A stretch of DNA of 64,000 bases from Coprobacillus sp. CAG:826. GTDB taxonomy: Bacteria; Bacillota_I; Bacilli_A; RFN20; CAG-826. The notes beneath the pieces are model-generated. The model saw only the letters and a program-made list of their open reading frames with translations, searched no databases and had not been told where the DNA came from. Of the stretch, positions 1-7,153 are shown piece after piece. Location of the stretch: assembly GCA_000437235.1 (NCBI GenBank), contig FR897047.1, positions 40,601 through 104,600 of the forward strand, written 5' to 3'. Position 1 is the stretch's first letter. Every line of letters starts with the position of its first letter. The position numbers and the translations under genes were made by a program.

Positions 1-366
1 CTCTTTCCCTTTAATTTGATTCACTTTTACCTCTTTTTTATTGCCTTTATAAGGATTCTTTAACCAGGAAATTAAGCTAACAATCGTCATGGGCATACTC
101 ATTCCTAAATAAGTGATCATTTCTCCATAATAGGCATTTCTAAACGAAATAATGCCGTAAATGATGCTAAAGCCAATCATTAATACTTGACCAAATGGAT
201 TTCCTTTTGCGTTAAAAATTAAAGAAGTAACACCCACGATGGACGCTAAAAGTGTTAAGTAATTACTTTGATCAAACAAAACAAATGAACCGACGATCAT
301 CGTAACAGAAATTACCCAAAGTATAATTTCACTTACTTTAAAATAATTTAATAATCCCTTTTTCAT
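1..366 (-). CDS. pnuC: PnuC nicotinamide riboside transporter, N-terminal part (cut by window edge)
   Basis: The 122 visible codons encode an N-terminal transporter segment (MKKGLLNYFKVSEIIL...) with several hydrophobic stretches. Motifs LTLLASIVGVTSLIFNAKG and GEMITYLGMSMP are typical of PnuC. PnuC moves nicotinamide riboside across the membrane by facilitated diffusion for NAD synthesis. The ATG at 366 follows a GAGGTAAG ribosome site. The C-terminal part lies beyond base 1. A promoter and a folded leader precede it. Family call is firm; the exact substrate is inferred from the family. Confidence 0.9.
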   Translation of the reverse strand, partial: MKKGLLNYFKVSEIILWVISVTMIVGSFVLFDQSNYLTLLASIVGVTSLIFNAKGNPFGQVLMIGFSIIYGIISFRNAYYGEMITYLGMSMPMTIVSLISWLKNPYKGNKKEVKVNQIKGKE

Positions 367-384
367 CTTTCTTACCTCAAAAAA

Positions 385-467
385 AATAAGCCTCCCCTTT
401 CACATCTTCTAAGACCTAACGATGTGAAAAAGAATGCTTCTTCTTCATCTACCCGGTGGCAGTTATT
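385..467 (-). promoter_or_regulatory. Structured 5' leader of pnuC, candidate riboswitch or attenuator
   Basis: On the minus-strand transcript, a closing helix pairs 458-467 with 385-392 (AAUAA and GCC against GGC and UUAUU, two bases bulged). It encloses a small AAGAA/UUCUU hairpin and an 8-bp hairpin (UUCACAUC/GAUGUGAA, 399-428). A U8 tract directly follows the closing helix, just before the ribosome site. This is the geometry of a terminator or attenuator controlled by folding. I do not recognise a known riboswitch consensus. Ligand is unknown; NAD-related control would fit the gene. Confidence 0.45.
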
Positions 468-480
468 TGAAACTAATAAA

Positions 481-509
481 AAAATAACAAATAAAAAGTG
501 CCTTGTCAA
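481..509 (-). promoter_or_regulatory. pnuC promoter
   Basis: On the minus strand there is a perfect -35 TTGACA (504-509), a 17-bp spacer and -10 TATTTT (481-486). Transcription would start around 470-475 and run through the folded leader into pnuC. Confidence 0.7.
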
Positions 510-605
510 TCATAAAAAAAAATACATCGCAATCCTATTACTAGGTGCATGTTCGATGTATCTAATTGGTATTATAACGAATAATTTTAATAATGCAACT
601 ATTTT

Positions 606-1466
606 TTACATGCTAACTACAAAATAATTACCCGTCTCATCACTTTGGAAGTTATAGTCATTGGCTCCATATTCTTTTAAAGAATAGGCAAATCCTGTTT
701 GTTCTTCACTGCCAATCAAAGAGTTAACAATGGTATCTCCAACCATTTTATTCAGCTCTTCCGCACTGCCAATATGGATAACAGTATCTAAAGTATGGAA
801 GAAATCTTCCGTTTGTTCTGGCTTTAAGTTATTTAAAGCAAATTCATCATGTTCAACGGAGTATTCAAAAGCATTTGTGCCTTTATTTACCTTTACAGTC
901 GATGAAATATATAAAGCATCAGGAATATATTTTTTTAGATAGGTAAATGGAAAACCACTCATTTTGTCTTTAAACGGTGTTAAATCTAAAGAAATCACCG
1001 TATTTAAATTAGCGTTTCCATTACTATCAATATTAGAGAAAACGATTTGTTTTAAAGTAAAAGTAGTATCCTGTCCACCAATAGAAACTGTACTATTCAT
1101 CTCTTGACGAATGACCATGTCCGCTAAAGCAGCGACTTCTTTATCGCTTAGTTTAATGATTTGTTTCATTTCAGCTGGTACGTTATTTAAGTCAACTGTG
1201 TATCCATTTTCTTTTGAGTATTCAACAAAGTTTTCAATGGATTGGTTTACTTCACTTTGGACATCTACTTGATCTTCTTCCGTAAATGAATGTGGACATA
1301 CTTTTTCTTCATCTACATTTTCTTGTAAGATTTTTAGTTGTTGTAAGGTATTAAATAAATCAATACCATATTTTTGACGAACATAAATATATCCACCAAT
1401 TGTAATAACGCCTAATACCGCAACAAAAGTAATTAGGCTAACGATTAATCTTTTAATTAATTTCAT
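606..1466 (-). CDS. Hypothetical protein with an N-terminal membrane anchor
   Basis: Not recognised. About 286 residues: one N-terminal hydrophobic helix (roughly residues 6-26, IKRLIVSLITFVAVLGVIT) with positive charges before it, then a soluble, presumably extracytoplasmic domain with no cysteine lipobox. The body is mixed polar sequence resembling other poorly characterised anchored proteins of Bacillota. ATG at 1466 is preferred because a GGGGGT tract precedes it; a GTG at 1478 is possible. It ends shortly before the pnuC leader region and starts next to the hydrogenase-operon terminator, so it is probably transcribed alone. Confidence 0.6.
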   Translation of the reverse strand: MKLIKRLIVSLITFVAVLGVITIGGYIYVRQKYGIDLFNTLQQLKILQENVDEEKVCPHSFTEEDQVDVQSEVNQSIENFVEYSKENGYTVDLNNVPAEMKQIIKLSDKEVAALADMVIRQEMNSTVSIGGQDTTFTLKQIVFSNIDSNGNANLNTVISLDLTPFKDKMSGFPFTYLKKYIPDALYISSTVKVNKGTNAFEYSVEHDEFALNNLKPEQTEDFFHTLDTVIHIGSAEELNKMVGDTIVNSLIGSEEQTGFAYSLKEYGANDYNFQSDETGNYFVVSM

Positions 1467-1510
1467 AATGACCCCCACTTCACTGTATATATTAATTTAC
1501 GCTATTTTCA

Positions 1511-1551
1511 GCAAAAAGAAAAGAGTGTAAGTCTATTTTTTTCTTACACTC
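1511..1551 (-). terminator. Terminator of the rex-adhE-hydrogenase operon
   Basis: Minus strand: GAGTGTAAG / CTTACACTC 9-bp perfect stem with an 11-nt loop, followed by TTTTCTTTTT. It lies 10 bases downstream of the hydrogenase stop codon. Confidence 0.85.
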
Positions 1552-1561
1552 CTATACTCTA

Positions 1562-2992
1562 TTATTTTTTATCTAAAACCGATGTAGCATCTAAAATGGT
1601 CTTTTCATAAGCTTCCATACCATATTTATCGACTTCCATCTTGTTCTTTTCACCATGGGTTAAGCAACCTGCACCACCGATACAACCGCCAACACAGGCC
1701 ATACCTTCAATGAAGTTTGCGTCTAATAAGCCCTTACTCTTTTTAATTAAAGCGACTCTACAGGCCTCAATTCCATCGCAAGCACATGGTTTGAGTTCAA
1801 AATCTTCTAAGCCTTGTTCTTTTAGACCTTCTTTCACAGCATCAGATAAGCCACCGGAACGAGCAAAGATTCTTCCATAGTAAGAAGCGTTATCTAAGAC
1901 ACTTTCACCTAAAGTAGTAATATCTAAATCTTTACTATCGAATAATGCTTGAAGTTCTTCAAAAGTGATAACAGCGTCTACATAAGGTTTCACACTATCC
2001 TTTTGTACTTCCATCTTTTTCGCTGTACATGGCCCAATAAAGATAACTTTACATTCGCCTTCATGCTCTTTAATATATTTCGCAATGGTAGCCATTGGTG
2101 ATAAGTTATGAGAGATTAAAGGTACTAAATCTGGATAAGCTTTGTGGATATAATCCACGAAAGCTGGGCAGCAAGAACTGGTTAAGAAACCTTTTTCTGC
2201 TAATTCTTTGGATTCGGCTTCTGCCACCATATCAGCACCTAAAGCGGCTTCAATAACGGTAAAGAAACCTAATTCTTTTAATCCAGTAATGACTTGACCT
2301 AATTTGGCATAGGTGAATTGGCTAGAAATCGAAGGAGCAACGACTGCAAAGACTTTATATTTGGTATTGTTTTGACTCTTCTTTAAAATGTCGATGACAT
2401 TTAAAATAAAGGACTTATCGGTAATCGCACCGAAAGGACATTGATATACACAAGCACCACAAGAGATACATTTATCATTATCAATGCAAGCTTGTTTGTC
2501 CTCACCCATAGAAATAGCTTTTACTTTACAAGCAGTTTCGCAAGGACGCTTATAGTTATGAATAGCGCTATAAGGGCAAACACGAGCACACATACCACAT
2601 TCTTTACATTTAGATTTATCAATATGCGCGGTATGATCGCTATCAAAAGTAATCGCGCCAAAACGACATGCATCTTCGCAACGGTGGGCTAAACATCCAC
2701 GGCAAGCATTGGTCACTTCATAACCACCGACAGGGCATTCATCACAAGCGATATCAATGACTTCAATGACGTTAGGATTTGTCTTATCGCCACCCATAGC
2801 AATTTTTACACGTTCCAATAAAATGGCACGTTCTTTATAAACACAACAACGCATGGTCGCTTTTTTACCTGGAACAATCATCATTGGAATGTCAATAGCG
2901 GTTTCAGGAAGACGATCCGCCCATGCTTCTTTAGCTACTTGAAGTAAAACTTTATACTTCATGTACTGAACTTTTGTATCAAACTTTCTCAT
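1562..2992 (-). CDS. FeFe hydrogenase, monomeric ferredoxin type (group B-like)
   Basis: 476 residues. The N-terminal half carries several 4Fe-4S sites: Cys97/100/105/109, the ferredoxin motif Cys129/132/135/139, Cys151/155 and Cys175/178/181/185. The C-terminal half is an H-cluster domain with TSSCCPAF (271-278), GPCTAKK (320-326, Cys322) and MACVGGCIGGAG (431-442, Cys433 and Cys437). These motifs are those of group B rather than group A enzymes, for example CVGGC instead of CPGGC. Expected role is reversible H2 formation from reduced ferredoxin in the cytoplasm. Last gene of the operon; GGAGAG precedes the ATG. HydEFG maturases are not in this window. Confidence 0.9.
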   Translation of the reverse strand: MRKFDTKVQYMKYKVLLQVAKEAWADRLPETAIDIPMMIVPGKKATMRCCVYKERAILLERVKIAMGGDKTNPNVIEVIDIACDECPVGGYEVTNACRGCLAHRCEDACRFGAITFDSDHTAHIDKSKCKECGMCARVCPYSAIHNYKRPCETACKVKAISMGEDKQACIDNDKCISCGACVYQCPFGAITDKSFILNVIDILKKSQNNTKYKVFAVVAPSISSQFTYAKLGQVITGLKELGFFTVIEAALGADMVAEAESKELAEKGFLTSSCCPAFVDYIHKAYPDLVPLISHNLSPMATIAKYIKEHEGECKVIFIGPCTAKKMEVQKDSVKPYVDAVITFEELQALFDSKDLDITTLGESVLDNASYYGRIFARSGGLSDAVKEGLKEQGLEDFELKPCACDGIEACRVALIKKSKGLLDANFIEGMACVGGCIGGAGCLTHGEKNKMEVDKYGMEAYEKTILDATSVLDKK

Positions 2993-3012
2993 TTTACATC
3001 TCTCCTACTTCT

Positions 3013-4185
3013 CTAGAAGTAACTTACTTTAATCCTTTTTCCCATCAATTTCAAGCATTTGGATAATTCTTCCACGAGATTCATCTTAATGTTGAAGTTA
3101 ATCGGCAAATCAGGGTTTTGGTGTGCTGGGTTAATCGCGCGTCCTACATAGAAATTAATATCGGTTGCTTCTTCAAAAAGTAAACGACAAATTAAGGAAG
3201 CGCCATCTCTTCCATAGCCCCATTCTTCATAAAGTGCATTATCTTTCAATGCATCTTTTGCATATTCTAATACTTTATTAATCGTAATAACACCTTCGGT
3301 AACTAAATCGACACCTTCAATTTCGGCAATCGGAGGAACACCATTTTTATCAAAGACTAAACTTGCTTTGATAGGTTTTCCTAGATATTTCGAAACGATG
3401 GATGAAGTCGTACCACCACAAACGATGTGTTTTCCTTCTTTAGAGAAGAATAAGGACATCATTCGATTTGCGTCATCACGATTAGAAGGTGGACCAAAGA
3501 GAATATTCATCGGCACCCTTTTACGAATTTTAATTACGCATGCCGTCGCGTCATCTCCTGGTTTTTCTTCATATAATCGGTTTACTTGATCAACTAAAAT
3601 GGTTGATAAAGTTTTAGCGGTATATCCGTTTACCGCGACCGTTTCCATAAAATCAATAATATCATCACGTTTCCATCCAAAATTATACGATAAGCCAATA
3701 CCGGCATGAGGACATCCGTCACTCATCGCGATAAAAATATCATCCTCCATTAATTTAATCACGGATTTAAATATTCTTTTCCCACCGATATTCATCTCGG
3801 TTTTAGGATAATCGTAATTTTTTCCATTTCGTAACACAATGACAAGCGGATTATCATATTGAATGACTTCCGCTTCTTCATTATTACGAATATGAATAAT
3901 GGTAAACGTGGAATACGCTACGCCACGTACCGAACAAATCGGTAAAGTCGCAGCAATGGTAGAAACACAATCTTCTAAGGATAAGCCTTCCGCCATCATC
4001 GTCGAAATGATTTTAGAAGTGAGTGTCGATAAAATACTTGCTTTTACGCCACTTCCTAAGCCATCCGCTAAAACGATAACGGAAGAGTTTTCACCTTGTT
4101 CCACTAAATCTACATGATCGCCACAAAGTTGCTCGCCAACGTGATTAATGCTTTTATATCCAACATCAACACATAAATCATTCAT
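3013..4185 (-). CDS. SpoIIE/PP2C-type serine phosphatase of a sensory hydrogenase pair
   Basis: 390 residues. The first ~230 form a PPM/SpoIIE phosphatase fold: an early Asp/Gly site ADGLGSGVKAS (about 41-51), the metal-site motif AMSDGC and a C-terminal GDDATACVI with acidic metal ligands. The remaining ~160 residues (from about MNILFGPPSNRD) are a second domain often seen on hydrogenase-linked phosphatases. It starts inside the end of the PAS-hydrogenase gene (8-base overlap), implying coupled translation. Inference: it dephosphorylates an unknown protein in response to the sensory hydrogenase. Confidence 0.85.
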   Translation of the reverse strand: MNDLCVDVGYKSINHVGEQLCGDHVDLVEQGENSSVIVLADGLGSGVKASILSTLTSKIISTMMAEGLSLEDCVSTIAATLPICSVRGVAYSTFTIIHIRNNEEAEVIQYDNPLVIVLRNGKNYDYPKTEMNIGGKRIFKSVIKLMEDDIFIAMSDGCPHAGIGLSYNFGWKRDDIIDFMETVAVNGYTAKTLSTILVDQVNRLYEEKPGDDATACVIKIRKRVPMNILFGPPSNRDDANRMMSLFFSKEGKHIVCGGTTSSIVSKYLGKPIKASLVFDKNGVPPIAEIEGVDLVTEGVITINKVLEYAKDALKDNALYEEWGYGRDGASLICRLLFEEATDINFYVGRAINPAHQNPDLPINFNIKMNLVEELSKCLKLMGKRIKVSYF

Positions 4186-5851
4186 CTTGAATAGACTCCT
4201 TTAATTTAGTCAAAGCAATCTTCGTTTCCGCAGCGGTTTCTCCTAATAAAGAAGCAATTTCTTGAACAATACGCATTTGTTTATCGACAACACGGTCAGC
4301 AACTTCAATGGTTTGTTGCGAAATGCTTTCCTTTTTCTCCCGTTCATTTTCTTCATCGGTAATATCTCTCATAATACAAATGAGCATATGATAGGTGGGG
4401 TCATAAATAACGGTTTGCTCGACATATTTATCATACTCCGCTAAATAGGTTCTTTGATTGCGAATACTTCTTTTAGTTTCTAAAACTTTTAAGAAGATTC
4501 CAGGATCTAGAATACGCACGACTTGATCACCTAATACATCAGATACTGAACGAATATTCATAATACGACGCGCTGATGGATTAATTTGTTGTACTTCTAA
4601 TTTTTCGTTTAAAACAATTAAACCATTCGGGGTATTATTGACCATACAATCCGAGAAGCTTTCGGCTTTTTCTTTTAAATAAGGTAAACACATGGAAATT
4701 TCAGCTTTTCCATGATAAATAGCAATCGCTTTTTCGCGACATGTGTTATAACCACAAGAGCCACAATTTAATTCATCTTCTGGTTTAGTTTTTCCCATTT
4801 TATGTAGGATTTCTATAATTTCTTCTTCCGAAGGTGTTCCATATCTTCTTTCAATGAATTCAAAATGTTTCTTTAAATCCATGGTATCAGGTTGATCCAC
4901 CGCAAAGTCTTTCTTTCCGGCATAATGTGCAACAGAAATATAGTCATGAATCGGTGAACGATGGTATTTTTCCATAACTGGGCCACCAATACAAGAACCA
5001 ATACATGCGGACATTTCAATAAAGCAATGATGGATTTTTCCGCTTTCAATATCTTTTAAAGCAGCGATACAATTTTCCACGCCATCAATAGCCATATAAG
5101 TATACGAAGTATCTTGCGCCATCGTCTTTAAAATACCGCCGGTGGTAGGAAAGAAACGAGTTCTGCTCTCTTCTAAATGATCCATCATAGATTCAAGTTC
5201 AATATGTTGTTCTTGAAGCCATTCGGTTAATTCTTCAAACGTTAAAACGGCATCGACATATCCTTCATAGTGATCGGCTTCATCTTTTTTTGATAAGCAA
5301 GGTCCAATAAATACCACTTTAGCACCTGGATATCTTTTTTTAATATCTTGGGCATGAGCTTGCATTGGAGAAAGAACATCTGCTAAATATGGGAGTTCGG
5401 ATGGGAAATACTTTTGAATCAAAAGATTCACGGTATGACAGCAAGAAGAAATCAAAATATCACGACTTTCTTCTTTTAATAATCTTTCATATTCCGTTTT
5501 TACAATTTTAGCACCAATCGCAGTTTCTTCTACATCTTTAAAGCCGAGTTTTTGTAAAGCTTTACGCATACCTTCAATACCAATATTTTCATAATTAGCA
5601 ATAAAGGAAGGCGCTAAACTCACATAAACAGGGGCTCCCGATTGAATGAGCACTTTTGCTCTTTCGACTTCCGAAGCAATTTCTTTGGCATTTTGTGGAC
5701 AAACAACGAAACATTGTCCACATAAAATACATTCATTCCCAATAATATGAGCTTGGTTAGCGGAAAAACGAATGGATTTCACTGGACAGTGACGAATGCA
5801 CTTATAACAGTTTTTACAGTTTGATTTTTTTAAGGTCAAATAGTCTGCCAT
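4178..5851 (-). CDS. Sensory FeFe hydrogenase with PAS domain (group C, HydS-like)
   Basis: 557 residues. Order: two 4Fe-4S ferredoxin motifs (Cys12/15/18/22 and Cys41/44/47/51), an H-cluster domain with SSCCHTV (135-141), GPCLSKK (183-189) and MSACIGSCIGG (290-300), a further Fe-S motif CGSCGYNTC (363-371), a PAS domain (about 400-500) and a C-terminal helical segment likely to form a coiled coil. The P-x-W of the catalytic TSCCPxW motif is replaced by H-T-V, as expected of a sensor rather than a high-turnover enzyme. Group C proteins are thought to sense H2 or redox state. It is next to a SpoIIE phosphatase, its probable output partner. Confidence 0.88.
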   Translation of the reverse strand: MADYLTLKKSNCKNCYKCIRHCPVKSIRFSANQAHIIGNECILCGQCFVVCPQNAKEIASEVERAKVLIQSGAPVYVSLAPSFIANYENIGIEGMRKALQKLGFKDVEETAIGAKIVKTEYERLLKEESRDILISSCCHTVNLLIQKYFPSELPYLADVLSPMQAHAQDIKKRYPGAKVVFIGPCLSKKDEADHYEGYVDAVLTFEELTEWLQEQHIELESMMDHLEESRTRFFPTTGGILKTMAQDTSYTYMAIDGVENCIAALKDIESGKIHHCFIEMSACIGSCIGGPVMEKYHRSPIHDYISVAHYAGKKDFAVDQPDTMDLKKHFEFIERRYGTPSEEEIIEILHKMGKTKPEDELNCGSCGYNTCREKAIAIYHGKAEISMCLPYLKEKAESFSDCMVNNTPNGLIVLNEKLEVQQINPSARRIMNIRSVSDVLGDQVVRILDPGIFLKVLETKRSIRNQRTYLAEYDKYVEQTVIYDPTYHMLICIMRDITDEENEREKKESISQQTIEVADRVVDKQMRIVQEIASLLGETAAETKIALTKLKESIQDE

Positions 5852-5852
5852 A

Positions 5853-6119
5853 TTATAAATCTCCTTCCGCTTTTAAAGCACTTACGACTTTTTCATTCCA
5901 AAAATCGGTAAATGTATCTTTCGTAATTCCTGTATAGATAACATCATTTACCGTAATGGTTACACCGATACGATTGCACTTTCCGGTACAAAAACTACCG
6001 GAAAGGACAATACGATCTTCTAAATGTAAATCAGCAATTTTATTTTCAAGTAGTTGAACAATATCAGAAGCGCCTTTAATATAACAAGAACTTCCTACGC
6101 ATACTTGAATAACTACCAT
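5853..6119 (-). CDS. Thioredoxin-like 2Fe-2S ferredoxin protein (second copy)
   Basis: 88 residues with CVGSSCYIKGA (Cys7 and Cys12) and GSFCTGKCN (Cys44 and Cys48), the four ligands of a NuoE/HndA-type thioredoxin-like 2Fe-2S fold. It probably passes electrons to or from the hydrogenases or acts in sensing. It begins 2 bases after its paralogue and ends 1 base before the sensory hydrogenase. The N-terminal four-helix part of full NuoE is absent, so it is a stand-alone cluster domain. Confidence 0.85.
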   Translation of the reverse strand: MVVIQVCVGSSCYIKGASDIVQLLENKIADLHLEDRIVLSGSFCTGKCNRIGVTITVNDVIYTGITKDTFTDFWNEKVVSALKAEGDL

Positions 6120-6121
6120 CG

Positions 6122-6364
6122 TTAAATCCTCGAAAGAATCTCTTTCGTAAAGAATTCATCAACGGTTTCTGGACTAACGGAGAAGAAATCTCCATCGACA
6201 GTTACGCAAACACCTTGTTGGCATTTTCCCATGCAGAAAGTGCCACCGAGTTCTACTTTGTCTTTTAAATCATTTTTGGCAATTAAATATTGTAAAGATT
6301 CAACGACTTGACGAGAACCTTTAATATGGCAAGAACTACCAATACAGACTGTAACTTTAATCAT
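6122..6364 (-). CDS. Thioredoxin-like 2Fe-2S ferredoxin protein (first copy)
   Basis: 80 residues, clearly paralogous to the next gene: CIGSSCHIKGS near the start and GGTFCMGKCQQG in the middle supply four cluster Cys in the NuoE/HndA spacing. The pair looks like a tandem duplication that has since diverged. Tight spacing on both sides places it in the rex-hydrogenase operon. Confidence 0.85.
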   Translation of the reverse strand: MIKVTVCIGSSCHIKGSRQVVESLQYLIAKNDLKDKVELGGTFCMGKCQQGVCVTVDGDFFSVSPETVDEFFTKEILSRI

Positions 6365-6384
6365 AATTCTAATTCTCCTTTATA

Positions 6385-7134
6385 TTATTCGTAATCAACA
6401 ACGTTGACCCAACTTAATAAGAACTCACGTTCTTTTTCGTTTCCTTTAACGGATTGAGAAGCGGCGACAATTGGCATCCATTTTTGGACATAGTGCTTTT
6501 CTGTGCCGGTTTTCTTACAATATAAATCTAAATATTCATCTGCACCAGTAATATCACCATTGAGCCAGAATAGTAAGTAGGTTCTTGCTACGTCAGCGGA
6601 AGCATTTCCTTGCGTAGCATGGGACCAGTCGATGATATAAGGTGTGCCATCATCCGCAATGATGATATTGGATGGGTTGAAGTCACCATGACATAATTTA
6701 TTATGTTTTGGCATACCTTCAAGACGTGTATGAAGATCATAACGGGTGGTTGCATCTAAATCAGCTTGAGAAATCTTACGATTCATCTTGTCTTTTAATT
6801 TATTTAAAAGTGGACAAGTTTTGGATTGAACTTCGATTTGTAAATTTACAAAGAGTTCTAAGTATTCTTCTTTCTTTTCAGGATTTTCTTGCATTAATTG
6901 TGCTAAAGTTTTTCCTTTAATGTATTCATAAACAATGGCCCATTTTCCATCAATCATGGTAACTTCACGAATTTGTGGAATCTTTAAGCCGGTTTCCAAT
7001 ACACGAGCGTGATTTAACGCTTCATTTAAAACATCAGCAACGGAATAATCTTTGTCAAAAACTTTAATACAGTTATCGCCATCGCGATATACGGTTTTAC
7101 TATTACGAACTGCAATTACTCTATCTAATTTCAT
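6385..7134 (-). CDS. Aminoglycoside phosphotransferase-family kinase
   Basis: 249 residues with a protein-kinase-like APH/choline-kinase fold. The catalytic loop is HGDFNPSNII (Brenner motif, about residues 149-158) and the metal-binding Asp follows in YIIDWSHA. The N-lobe has AIVYEYIKGKTL, the hinge region. It resembles the TIGR02172-type paralogous family of anaerobes, whose substrates are unknown. It sits between adhE and the 2Fe-2S genes with gaps of about 20 bases, so co-expression with fermentation genes is likely. Drug resistance is not implied. Confidence 0.8.
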   Translation of the reverse strand: MKLDRVIAVRNSKTVYRDGDNCIKVFDKDYSVADVLNEALNHARVLETGLKIPQIREVTMIDGKWAIVYEYIKGKTLAQLMQENPEKKEEYLELFVNLQIEVQSKTCPLLNKLKDKMNRKISQADLDATTRYDLHTRLEGMPKHNKLCHGDFNPSNIIIADDGTPYIIDWSHATQGNASADVARTYLLFWLNGDITGADEYLDLYCKKTGTEKHYVQKWMPIVAASQSVKGNEKEREFLLSWVNVVDYE

Positions 7135-7153
7135 ACTTATTTATCCCCTTTCA

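Noticed and set aside
424..627. Plus-strand 67-codon frame next to pnuC
   Set aside because: It lies antisense to the pnuC promoter and leader, starts without a ribosome site and has low-complexity composition.
6385..7134. APH-family gene as an aminoglycoside resistance gene
   Set aside because: It is embedded in a fermentation operon and resembles the metabolic paralogues of this kinase family.
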